From assembly GCF_029784135.1 (NCBI RefSeq), contig NC_073744.1, forward strand, positions 14,116,929-14,180,928: a stretch of 64,000 bases of DNA. The letters are read 5' to 3'. The DNA comes from Toxorhynchites rutilus septentrionalis. Its lineage: Eukaryota > Arthropoda > Insecta > Diptera > Culicidae. How positions within the stretch are numbered: position 1 is the stretch's first letter; every line of letters starts with the position of its first letter. This document shows, one piece after another, positions 1 through 10,430 of this stretch. The position numbers and the translations under genes are program-made. The notes under the pieces are model-generated. The model did not search any database and had not been told where the DNA came from. It saw nothing but the letters and a program-made list of their open reading frames with translations.

Positions 1-617
1 ATTTTTTTTGAGAATAAAAAATCGCTAGGAAATAAATGAATCTACTTGAATATTCGATAAATTATTTAAATTGACAGCTCTTGGTGTAGTCCTACGTCTC
101 TCCGGTTATGTCCCCTCGCCTTTTTTTAAATGATTATGATTTCACAAAGTATTGAAATTATATAAATTTTGGAAATTCATATATTAATTTTGATGGGTTT
201 CATTATATCTATTTTTTATTTTTCCTACATAGTACATCAATTTTCCAACAACTTTGCCAAACATTATATTTTAATCAGACATCTGTATTTTGAGTAACGA
301 TTTTTCGAAACAAAGATCAATAAATAGATTTAATCAACCATTTTTAAATAACTTCAATGAACACTTTAATGGTTCACTTCTTTTTTTCTAAATGTGTTAT
401 AAAGTGAGACCACTTGTGGCACTTTAGCGAAGCACCCTTCGAAAACTTCTGGTCCACATAAATCATTTATCACTTTTGATTTGATATTTATTTCTAACGA
501 GCGGACCCGGCGAACTTCGTTCCACCCATAATTGATATTTTGATTTAAATCATTTCGAACACTCATGTTCCCACAGAAATTATTTTTCTAGGACGTCATC
601 TATACTCACAGTATATA
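1..617. other. AT-rich spacer
   Basis: No supportable gene. Low-complexity AT-rich DNA with short A and T runs. It holds one copy of a near-palindromic GTAGTCCTACGTC motif (86-98) and a short HINE-head fragment (503-527). The small open frames here have no recognisable domain. Confidence 0.5.
503..527 (+). repeat. Fragment of HINE-like repeat head
   Basis: The stretch GACCCGGCGAACTTCGT matches the head of the tandem-repeat elements at 39.15, 40.84 and 55.76 kb (GACCCGACAAACTTCGT type). Only the head is present here, without repeat units or a GACA tail, so it is a truncated relic. Confidence 0.5.
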
Positions 618-1545
618 TTGGGTTGGGGAAAAAGTTATCCATTATTTTGGGGTGAAATCCAAAAAAAAAAAAATTAAATATGCTTTGGATTGTCCTATTT
701 GGTTCAAATATACACCGTTTTGTTGGGAAATGTGTTGCCATTCTAAAGGTAGCTTCATAATGTCTCTGTAATAGAGGTCTTATTAGCGATAAACCATAGC
801 AATAGATTTTTACATTTGGGTCAAATATACACCGTTTTGTTGGGAAATTTGTTGCCATTCTAAAGGTAGCTTCATAATGTCTCTATAATAGAGGTCTTAT
901 TAGCGAAAAACCATAGCTTCCATAGCTTCTCTTGATCCCAATTCCTTATCACTTTGATAATTTTCCAATGCGAGGTAAAGGTGGTGATCGTTTGGTGCCA
1001 GGTCAGAACTATATGGATTAAAACATCACAATCAAGCTCTCGGAATTGTGTGGCCTTGCGTTGTCCTGATGGAACACAACACCTCCTCTGTTGGCCAATT
1101 CTAAACGTTTCTGTTCAATCGCTAGTTTCAAATGGTCGATTTGTTGACAGTAGAAATCATAATTTAGTGTATTGCACTGAAACAAATTAAAATAAATAAC
1201 CCAAAAATTTAAAACAAAAAATTACAAAAAAAAAAAAAAAATTAAATAAATTAAATTGCACGTATTTTACCATTGCACTAACGGCACCATAAACATCAAT
1301 CACTATTACAGCGGCCTGGCTTGAATTTTTTGCATTTATAATATAAAAAGTGTAAAATGTACCGAATTTTATCTCCTCTCAATTGAATGGAACAAACAAA
1401 AAACAACAAAAGATTTTTTTCTTGGTGTGAAATTCCACCTTTACAACGAGCCTAAACTTGAAGTTGTATGATCGATATCACGCGAGATATTGATCACTAA
1501 AGCCAGCCAACGAGAAAATATTGGATAAATTTTTCCCCAATCTAA
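618..1545 (-). mobile_element. Mariner relic, non-autonomous (copy 1)
   Basis: A 928 bp element flanked by TA dinucleotides (616-617 and 1546-1547). Its inverted ends start TTGGGTTGGGGAAAAA on the left and TTAGATTGGGGAAAAA on the right. On the minus strand, around 955-1190, a decayed transposase block reads VVFHQDNARPH followed by several stops, which is the second catalytic-Asp block of mariner (D34D) transposases. The N-terminal DNA-binding domain is not recognisable, so the element cannot move by itself. A repeated segment, about 690-790 against 800-900, lies inside the left half. A shorter relative is at 30569-31161 in the same orientation. Confidence 0.8.
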
Positions 1546-3493
1546 TAATTTATTTTTGTCATATAAACCTAACGCAGACTAAGATGCTTCAAACCTGATA
1601 CTAATTGTCGAAATCCGTTGCTCCACTTTTGAGTTAAATCATGAGGAACAAACACCAAATCATTTTTATTTTTATATATTCTAAATTCAAGATACATCTA
1701 CTTTGGGTAACTTGAGAAGTCGTTATGAAAAGGAACAGATCGTCGAAAACATTTCGATCGCTATTCACAACCAATTCCCATTATTACAGTAGAACGTGTT
1801 CTCAACAGATCGAACAAAAGTAATGCACAAAATACACGACTTCTGTCCGATAACGGCCAATGAACGCCATGCGCAAACGATCAAATATTGATCGACATAA
1901 TGCGAACGACAAAAAAAACAACCATAGGATGCTTCAACTTTTAATTATTAACCAACTTGTATGAAAATAAATGACAACTAACGAATTGAATATAATAGCT
2001 CCTCGAGCGGAGTGAAAAAGCGGAAGGGCGTGAATGAGTTTTGCCCGAGCTGAAAGCCAATCAGGGCCGGCAAAATGAATCTCAGTCAATGGTGTTTCAC
2101 GTGCACTCTCAAAATATTCCAACTATTAATTGAAAACCCTCGAATGCATTCCATCATCATTTTGATGGCGCAATAATTTACCTATCGAAAACGCGAGCAA
2201 CAAAAAAAAACTCAACACCCTCCAAGCCTTTTCAATCACACATTCACACACTCACTCACCCGCCCGGATACATTTCGAAAATTACCGAAGAAGGGCCCAG
2301 AGTGTGATGGATTGAAAATAATTAATTGCCTCACGGATGCTGTTCCTGTTTGTGGCGGTGGCAATGGTGGCGACCAGGAGGAGGTGACGAACTGCCTGTG
2401 AGTGACAATAAAATGTGAAATAATATTTTATTTCAATTTCCCTTCCCGATTGCATGTTTCGAATCGTTTATTTGATCTCTCTCTCTCTTTTCGTGTGATG
2501 TTTTCAATGGATCTCGAAACTAAATATTTGAACGATGCTGAAACAATAATGGGAATATATTGGATATGAAATCTACCAAAACAACGGGGCAACGGCTGGG
2601 ATAAAAGTCAAAATCTCCGAGCTCCGCCGAAATCCGGGCGCACAAACTTTTGACTTTTGTGCGAGCAGCAAGCGGGTGAAACTTTGAAGAAATCACGCCA
2701 ATAATTCACCGCGTTGTGATAACTTGCGCTGTATTTCATCCGTTTAACAATGACAGATGGTTTCCCGGAGAAAAACTTCATTCTTCATCCGTCGCCAACA
2801 GTGCTCAACTATACTCCTTTCGCGCGCAAGGATTCCTGCGCGGAGGTGAGTAAAATATAATATCTGAATAAGTAATATCTCAACCAACCTATGCAGGCAA
2901 AGTACCCCCCTCCCAGCCCACAGGCTACACTCTTTCATTGCTCTGTTTTGCAGCGACGAATAGACAAAAAAAAACATCAACCAAAAGAAGCTTCATTAGC
3001 ATAAATGGCAAAGTTTACTTTTTCCGCCACCGGCGCAGGGAAAAGAAAATGTATTGGAGAAGTGTGTAACACGCACCCCCTAAGCGAGAATGGATTTATC
3101 TTTACCGTGCTCTTAAAAATTAAAGTAACAACTACGTCAGTACGTAGATAAGTTAACCCTCAGTCATCGGTAATCGTTCTATATTTTAGATACTGACTAA
3201 CAGAAGTGCTACGAATTTTATTTTGTAAGGCACCCAAATTTTATATTTTCCTATCATACGGTGTTAAATGGCCCAGCAGAAGTATAATATGCTCACAAAC
3301 TGTTTCTCTCAGAGACTATGAAGCCCAAGCTCAGAGAAACAGCTTGTATGAATGAGAGATTCCATCAATCTATTCACTTCATGCCTACCAGCGAAGAGAA
3401 GAAACCGTTTCTCCGGTGAGCGTGTTCTCGCAGTATTCGTGCATTAAATCTCCAGTCCGCGCTCTTTTTTCCTACATTCTCTGAGCACATAAT
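1546..3493. other. Low-copy intergenic or intronic DNA
   Basis: No gene supported. The sequence is less repetitive than its surroundings, with scattered AATTA motifs (for example 2320-2330), a CT run near 2480 and GC-richer patches at 2340-2400 and 2590-2690. I found no internal copy elsewhere in the window, so this is probably ancestral host DNA between insertions. Confidence 0.4.
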
Positions 3494-3717
3494 ATAGATG
3501 CCAGATGTGAAGACATTTTTTCGTTTTGAAAACATTTAATTTTGTGAAAACACACTGAGGTCATTTCAAAGTATGTGAAAACAACTGTTTGTGTGATTCA
3601 TCGAACATGATTTAGAAAAATCGTGATGGTTTGCTCATTTTTGCTCATTATGATTACATTTGAAGACATTTATTCGTGTCATGCAGAGATATTTGAAAAA
3701 AATCATTTGGCATCCCT
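3494..3717. mobile_element. Short TIR element (224 bp)
   Basis: The ends read ATAGATGCCA on the left and, reverse-complemented, AGGGATGCCA on the right. The flanks CACATAAT (3486-3493) and CACATAAA (3718-3725) form a 7-of-8 target duplication. The interior is non-coding with repeated GAAGACATTT motifs in inverted orientation. The 8 bp duplication suggests a hAT- or P-like MITE; the superfamily is not proven. Confidence 0.65.
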
Positions 3718-3856
3718 CACATAAAGCCCGTCCATGTTAAATTTCGGACACTTTTCTGTCAGTGTAGTTTATGAAATATTTCACTTACATGACAGCTGAA
3801 ACCCTCCTCTTTATTTCGATGTCTAACATGTTTACATTCTTCTTCAGTTTGGTAAG

Positions 3857-4560
3857 ATGGCGTCGAATCAAGTGGAAGTACGCAAACGCATTTTGCGCAA
3901 ACGGCAGCAAAATCCAACACTGCCGGTACGCGATCTCGCCAAAAAGCTAAAACTGCCGAAGAGTACCGTGTTTAGTGTGTGCAAATCGTTTGACCAGCGC
4001 TTAACTGTGGATCGGAAGGTTAGAAGCGGAACAAATCGAAAAGTACGCTCCCGACAGATGGACCGAAAGGTGGTTGTCATTGTTGAGAAACATCCCAACC
4101 TTTCAGTTAGAAATGTGGCTCGAAAGGTTGGAAAATTAAAAATCCTATGTACAAAAAGTGAAGCAGAGGCATGCACTGAAGAATTTCACTGCAAAAAACC
4201 GTGCTAAGGTGCTCTACACCCAGTTTTTGCAAAAAATATTCATGCACCTTAATGGACGATGAAACTTATGTTCTCCAAGACTTCAAACAGCTTCCGGGTC
4301 TAGCTTTTTATACTGCAATGCGAAGGAATGCCATAGCCGAGTGTTTCCGGACCAAGAAGCAGTCTAAATTCCCCAAAAAGTACTTGGTTTGGCAGGCCAT
4401 ATGCAGTTGTGGAAGAAAATCCTAATCTTTCGTCTCTACTGGCGCTACCATTCATAAGAAGCCACGACTCTCCAGTGTTGTTTTGGCCAGATTTGGCCTC
4501 TTGTCACTATGCAAAATCCATCCTGGAAGGGTATAATGCAAATATGTGTGAGATATCCAC
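3857..4560 (+). pseudogene. Tc1/mariner (ITmD37E-like) transposase, decayed
   Basis: The open frame from 3857 to 4207 starts MASNQVEVRKRIL and carries the paired helix-turn-helix region (RDLAKKLKLPKSTV, then RNVARKVG). A shifted frame at 4201-4425 continues with CTLMDDETYVLQDFKQLPG, which holds the first catalytic Asp, and KFPKKYLVWQAICSCG. Near 4486-4545 a third piece reads WPDLASCHYAK, the second catalytic Asp block. The final Glu block is absent, so the gene is frameshifted, internally deleted and 3' truncated. The wording of the catalytic blocks matches mosquito ITmD37E elements as I know them. It begins next to the short TIR element ending at 3717, and no right TIR was found. Confidence 0.75.
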
Positions 4561-6917
4561 TGGGAACTCGACTCAATAAATATGACTCACAGTTATCGCC
4601 TTTGAATCGGTTTCAAGTAACAAACACCTTATAGAAATGAAAATTACATCGAAAATCGCGTCCAAAGAAAATTATTTTTCTTGTTTTTTTTAAAGCATGT
4701 TACAAATGTAAAACATGCATGGTAGGATTCTATCATTGACTAGCACGATTGCCTATAACCAATGTATTTCTATTCTTGCTGGTTTACGAGAAAATCAGGT
4801 GGATCAAATTGCCCGGCAGGTGCGTTTTAGACACATCTCCTCTATAACCGGCATGGAGTACAGAAAGAAAGAAGGAGAGAGGGAATTTCCTGCACCCATT
4901 CAGTGCCACGTTCCGTCGCTGGATGCAGCCGGAAGTGTGGACGGGCAGCCCTCCGGAGCGGGTCAATTAGGAACAAAAAGATGTTTCCCGTTTCGGTGAA
5001 TATTATACGCTGACTGGCAGCACTGCTTGAGGCACTGGTAGGGGAAGTGGAGGGACCAGAGTGGGGTCTGTGGAAGGCGAAAGGCTATTTTAAGTTGCAC
5101 TAAGAAAGATGGTTGTAATAAAATGCTACCTTGAGGGCTATTTGCGGGGAACGGAAAAGCGGACATACTTTTCTTTATTCGGTTTCTTCGCCGTTTGGCA
5201 GATTGTGCGCCGCTTCCTTCCGGCAGACTCAAGGGATTCTCATTTGTGACAAATGAGCTCACGAGCAAGACGGGAATTTATGAATTTGTGCAATAATTCA
5301 TTTTTACACTAAACGGTCATGTCGATCTTATTCCAAGTCGATTATTGCTTCAATTCGTTACATTCGGCTGATAAAAATACAAAAAAAAAACAGCATAATT
5401 TATCTCCATTCCCAACTTCACAACACAGCCTCTAACGAAACAATCAGAGGGCCGCGGCTACGGGCTCCGAAACATTACTTGCCTCGTTAGCATTCACGTA
5501 ATTGGAAAACATAACTTTGTTTGTCTTACTGAGAGACTCGCCAAGGGCTGTAATGCATGAAAGTTCGCGTTCGCTTGAGGGAAAACTTTCGCACATAAAC
5601 AAATCGGGAGCTCACGAGCGCGCGCACACGTGTATACGATTGCGTAGGGTGCAAAACGCGAGGTTTGTTTATGAATCGCCTCCGTATTTGCCAGACACAC
5701 GCACCCCAACGTGGCGCGTCCCAGGGCGACGGAAGAAATGCCTCAGAAAGCGCAAGAAATGCGCGCTGTTGATGGAAGTATTAATACATCAAAAAAAGAG
5801 AAGGAAAACTTTTGTAATTTGTGTGATAGCGCGAAATGAGGGGGAAAGCGCCTGTTGATTCGATCCATGGTTACGCAAATGGCCCAAGTGCGTTCCTGTG
5901 ATAACTTATTCATAATCCTAAAGAATTGCCCCAAACGTTAATTCGATATATAAAATACAACCTCGGAGCGATTGCAGAAAACACGATAATTCGCATGTTT
6001 CCCCCCTTTCCAGCTTTAAACGCCTTTTTGGGAAGATCATAACTCAGCGATTTAATCGAAATCTGATAAATCTGATTAAAATGTTTGCATATACTACACG
6101 GCTCCCCATAAATTTACCACTATCGATACCGAGATGTTTTAATTTTTCCCCCCAACCAGAGCCCACCGCAGCCGCCAGCTAGAGGAAGCTCTGGAAGAGT
6201 GAAGCACTCTGAACCGTGTGGTTCGTGAATAAGTAATCTACACACACACAGCCGATAAGAGACGGAGAACGCAAACAGATAAGGCTCCGGGACTGTGGCA
6301 GAATTTGCCTTCTCAGCGTGTGTTTATGATCGCGTGTGGGTGAATCATTGTCTTATCGGTATCGCAAACTGAGGAGCCTAGAGGAGCATTCCCAGCAGCA
6401 GCCGCCAATGTATCCCCGATCCGCCGAAGTTACCATTTGTGATGTTGCGAGCAAAAATTACGGTCGGCATTATGGTCGTGAAATCATGGGAAAAGGTGAT
6501 AAAAATATTGAAATATTTGCCTACCAGATGCTGCTTGCGCTAAGCTCTGGGAAGAGTGTGCTATCAATTGACTATCTATCGGTCTGATTTAGTGGAGGTG
6601 ATAACTATGATGATGGGCAAACGGAATGCTTCTCTAGCCGATTATTCGACTTCACTCTTTCCACAGTGATGTGTCCAATGCGTGGACTATATCTATGCTA
6701 TAACCGCAAGGTTGATGTGGTACTACTGTTGGCTTACTAATCATTGTTTTGTATTGATTAAATTTTTGATTGAACAGTTTTCTAATTCAATTGAATTCAA
6801 CATACAGTCAATCGCAAAATTGAGTGTACAAATGCTTTTTAACGATACTTTCCATTTATTTGGTATAAAATATTTTTAATACATTTATTGTTTTGATGCA
6901 TATGAATTATTCACACA
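4561..6917. other. Low-copy DNA, no gene recognised
   Basis: About 2.3 kb with no domain-bearing frame. GC-richer, low-repeat patches (4780-5270, 5440-5860, 6150-6650) suggest ancestral host sequence. Short frames here overlap on both strands, lack family motifs and are probably chance. A loose group of GATA motifs is listed separately. Confidence 0.4.
6254..6605. promoter_or_regulatory. Loose cluster of GATA-type sites
   Basis: GATAAG at 6254 and 6278, CTTATC at 6352, GATAAA near 6498 and GATAAC at 6600 lie within 350 bp of low-copy sequence. Such grouping is compatible with a GATA-factor enhancer, but the motifs are short and could occur by chance. No adjacent gene is visible, so function is unproven. 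Confidence 0.2.
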
Positions 6918-7000
6918 CAGTGGCGTAGCGTAACCGGGTGACACCCGGGGCGGTTGTCTTAGGTGCCACCCCTCAAATGAAATTCTGTTATCCAAAGTTT
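6918..7000. repeat. Transposon-end-like relic (CAGTGGCGTAGC)
   Basis: CAGTGGCGTAGCG followed by CCGGGTGACACCCGGGG resembles a common animal DNA-transposon end starting CAG(T/G)GGCG. I could not find a partner end or a target duplication, so only a relic is claimed. A small hairpin, CCGGGTG/CACCCGG, lies inside. Confidence 0.35.
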
Positions 7001-7368
7001 GTTTAGTTTTTTTTTTAATAAAAAAGAAATTTATCGAATCCAGAAACTTATTTATTTTAATATCGAATGAAAGGAACAAGAAATCATAATATCTTAACGC
7101 ATCTCGACTAACAGCAGCAAATTTTCTGAACAAAAATAATACCAATAGACATTTGTTAATTCACTTTCAATCGACTATAAAGCCAATTCATTCACCACGT
7201 TGAGCATCGCGTTGGTTCATGGGGGCTGACACTAAATTTTTCGACTGATTCGCCCAGATCTCATTGGTCGGACGGCAAGAAAATTATTTTAATGAAAGGC
7301 TAGTAACAGTTTTAATCCAACTTCAAGATTTGGTACCGTTCCTTGGAAGTCTCAAAATCCCCATTCTA

Positions 7369-7872
7369 CACTCGACAAAACAATTAGAGGAACAGAGTGC
7401 GAAGTCGAAATTTTAAGGTGTTTTTTGAAATGCTATAACTTCGTGAAAAATCAACGCATAGAGATGGCATGTACATCATTTCAAAGCTCAAACTTTCAAG
7501 TTTAGGAATAGTTTAGGATCGAAAATTGTGAATCGTTCATTTCGAGGGTACGCACTGCATTTTATATTTCTGGTATAATTTGCGATAAAGTGCTCCTCTA
7601 ATTAACTCCAAACATTGATCGATCGGCTAGAAAAAACGACTAAACGTATCAATATGAAACGTTCTAAGGGGGTTTAGGGGATATACTCGGCTAAAAATTT
7701 GCCTGAGAACATCAGAATTTACTGCAATTTTTGCAGAATTACAGCAGATTTTGTAAAACACTATGAAAATCACTATTATAAAATTTTTGGCACGTTTTGG
7801 AAAACAATGGTAAAAATTTGAATAATTTTTTTTCGTTAAAGTAACAAATTATCCTTGTACAAATTTTAGTGT
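7369..7872 (+). repeat. MITE family A, copy A, left half
   Basis: Starts CACTCGACAAAA after a TA (7367-7368). The first 140 bp or so are the inverted complement of 19440-19560, so 7369-7872 and 19117-19570 are two halves of one inverted-repeat element opened by the env-bearing LTR element. Related copies lie near 25.47-26.17, 43.71-45.05 and 61.91-62.41 kb. The TA flank suggests a Tc1/mariner-type non-autonomous element. It has no coding capacity. Confidence 0.7.
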
Positions 7873-8311
7873 TGTAGCGGATCGGCGGCCAAGGCACTTT
7901 CTTTCACTCTAAAACACAAGAAAACACCACTTCTTGTTTTCAGGAGACAACCGTTCTCCAGCGTGGCTCACGATCGACTCCTTTTTATTTTTCTCATTCC
8001 TCTTAATGAAACCTAATCGTACGATAAGCTCCCCGCTATCGTAACACCAAAACATAAACCAAAATTTCTTATCTTAAAACTAGACGCTATAAATCACACG
8101 ATCCTCAAACAGGATCGTGCAGGAGAAATGTATTTATTTAGGCCCGGCATCGACCGGCCTTATCTGACTCACACGATCCTCAATAAGGATCGTGCGATAA
8201 AGATGTTTTTTTTTGTTTATTTAAGATTAACCAGACCTATCTATTTATTTAGGCTCGAGCCTATTGATAATTTTGGGTATACAAAACCCGTCTGGTTTTT
8301 TGGTTGCTGCA
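7873..8311 (-). repeat. 3' LTR of env-bearing element
   Basis: 439 bp; near-identical to 18678-19116 with three substitutions. Plus-strand ends are TGTAGCGG and GGTTGCTGCA. It contains two perfect hairpins (8097-8119 and 8172-8194). AATAAA-like signals are present in the sense orientation. Confidence 0.95.
8097..8194 (-). promoter_or_regulatory. Paired LTR hairpins
   Basis: Two copies of a 9 bp stem with a 5 nt loop: CACGATCCT, loop, AGGATCGTG, at 8097-8119 and 8172-8194. The same pair is at 18902-18924 and 18977-18999 in the other LTR. A diverged LTR at 31873-31895 keeps one hairpin with a single stem mismatch. Stems this perfect, repeated 75 bp apart, suggest an RNA structure or a protein site in the R/U5 part. 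The role is inferred only. Confidence 0.5.
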
Positions 8312-8350
8312 TATCCCCCTACTCAATGAGTTTTAGGGGAAACTAGATGA
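8312..8350 (-). promoter_or_regulatory. Polypurine tract next to 3' LTR
   Basis: On the sense (minus) strand the bases just before the 3' LTR read GAGTAGGGGGATA, purine-rich and correctly placed to prime plus-strand DNA. The relic at 31755-31780 keeps the same GAGTAGGGGGA followed by the LTR start TGCAGC, supporting the assignment. Confidence 0.75.
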
Positions 8351-8426
8351 GTTTTCCCTAAAATTGGTTCGAAAGGTTAGATTTCCTATCTACCTGCTAA
8401 TATTGTTATCAACCTTCTTCTTTTTT

Positions 8427-8457
<31 letters not shown>

Positions 8458-10430
8458 AGATTTTTTTTTTTATATATGAATGTGTATTTTTTTTTTTTGA
8501 ATTTTTCCTAATTGTAAATATAATGTGAATTGTAAATATAATATAATGAAAATATAATATATATTTGTAAATATAATGTTTTGTTTTTTTTTTCAAACAT
8601 TTGCATAAACTCTATAATTTTTATTTTATATAAGATTCTCATTGTTCACCGGCTACTCCTCTTCCGCTCCGTATATCCGTCGACTGGTGACTCGTCAATT
8701 GGTTGGTCTCTGGTACTAGGTGTGAGTTGCCGCTTGCCTCCTTCCGCGTTGCGCCGTCTCATCCGTCTTGATCCACTGTTGCGTGTCTCTGGGTTCCATT
8801 CCTGAACAACCTTTTAGAACGGTACTTTAGTCCATCACATCTTCGTTGGAATGAAATTCAACTTCAAGAACTTGTTTTTGTTTGCTAGTTTTAGAGCTTC
8901 ATTTGCTGCTCCGATTGTAGTGTTTGCTATTATAGCAGTTTAGGCTCTCCAATCATTAAATGTCATCTCTTCCAGTTCATCTTTGATCCTTATTTTAGAT
9001 CCTGTTCATCCTTATCTGGATCCGAGTTATTCTCTTTATCATCAGTTTCCGGCGATAAATAATCATTATTTTTTTTAGACTGTTGTAATCTTTTACTTCA
9101 ACGTAAAGTGTACAAAGTCATTACTCCAATTATGAAATCCAGTTCCATCATGAATTCTACTACTTTCACTTCAGTGTCCTTAGGATCAGATGGTGATCAC
9201 GATTCCCGAATTGCTTCTTGTTGTTTTCGCTTCGTCCTGCCCAGCACCCAACACCATTGACCATCGACCTTCCGCATGACTCGTCGTCCATCCATCCTGA
9301 ACAACCGGCTGGGATGCCGAATCGTTCCTCTTCCCATCAGCGGTATGCCGACTTTTGTTCTTGCCTTCCCTGGCCACGTCTCGCACCTAGTCCATCGTCG
9401 CACCATCAGAGCGACCATCGTGTGATATTTATTCATTCTATATACAACACCTTACATATATTTCGATTACATTTCCGTGCAATTTACATACATATTCTCT
9501 TTTTGTATAACGTTTCTTTTTTTTTTCAATTTTTTTTTGTTTTTTTAGTATGATTTTATAATTTGTAATATTCAAATTATTATTGGTTACTCTCATTTCT
9601 ACGTATTTATATTCATCTGCTTATTCAGATAACTTTTCTATGCATGTCATATTTTGGTTTTTTTTTTCTTTTTTTTTATAATTTCTTGTATAATTTATAA
9701 TCGTTATTCATACAAGCACGTTGTACGCCGTATTTTTTTTTTCATGTAGAATTATTAACACAAGAACAATGTGTTTTACATGCTTTTTTTTTCTCTATTT
9801 TTCACGCCAAAGTTTGCGTTTTCATAATGCTTTGCTTCTTTTTTTTTTTAATGGTTATGTTTTTGTCTATTTATTTATTTTTTTTTCATTACCATTCATT
9901 CCTTCCATTCTTACCGTTCCTCTGTTGATTGGTGCATCTCTCACTCTTTTCTTCTTCTCCACGGATGCGGAATGTCACTCCGGTTCTAGTCCTGAAAATA
10001 AACCGTGGATGCGGTCTCTCCCCCCTCCTTTTGTAGGTCCTAGGTGGGATCTGTGAAAATACTTGGAACTTTATTTATTATGGATATATAAACTCTTTAA
10101 ATATTTGTATTTTTCTACAACACATACTTTTCTTTATTCTGGCTTTTCACATTCCTATTTTCTATGAATTAGTTGCAATTATTGAATATAAACGTCCTTA
10201 CAGGGATTAAATCCTGGATTTCCAGCCCTTCGGTACATTCAAAAGCTATTATTGCGATTGATGGACACATTCTTGTTATAAATTGGCTGTAGACAAATAT
10301 GATACAACTTTCGCAATTTTCATAGAATCTTTCTTTATGTTTCGGAGGAAAAAATAATAATATAAGAACCACACCGATTAGAATGTTTTTACCCATTGCC
10401 CCGATTAATGTTTTGATAGATAGTATGGTA
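8351..10430 (-). other. Long non-coding 3' region between env and LTR
   Basis: About 2.1 kb without a recognisable protein. On the sense strand it is A-rich with many A8-A10 runs, broken by GC-richer islands (about 8640-8810, 9200-9430, 9950-10050). The last island contains a second purine tract, AGGAGGGGGGAGAGA, at about 10016-10033. Such a long 3' untranslated region is unusual for insect gypsy elements. It could be a captured sequence, a nested insertion or a lost accessory gene. Confidence 0.5.
10169..10396 (-). CDS. Possible small ORF downstream of env
   Basis: A 75-codon frame starting 34 nt after the env stop. It begins MGKNILIGVVLILLFF, a hydrophobic N-terminus that could act as a signal or membrane segment, followed by a Cys-containing tail. 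I recognise no family. It may be a chance frame in A-rich DNA, or an accessory or old env-derived segment. Confidence 0.2.
   Translation of the reverse strand: MGKNILIGVVLILLFFPPKHKERFYENCESCIIFVYSQFITRMCPSIAIIAFECTEGLEIQDLIPVRTFIFNNCN

Noticed and set aside
5494..5934. Overlapping frames on both strands suggesting a host exon
   Set aside because: No recognisable domain, no supported splice signals and mutual overlap; chance frames cannot be excluded.
9218..10056. Plus-strand frames in the 3' region of the env-bearing element
   Set aside because: They are Phe-rich products of T runs antisense to the element and show no domain.
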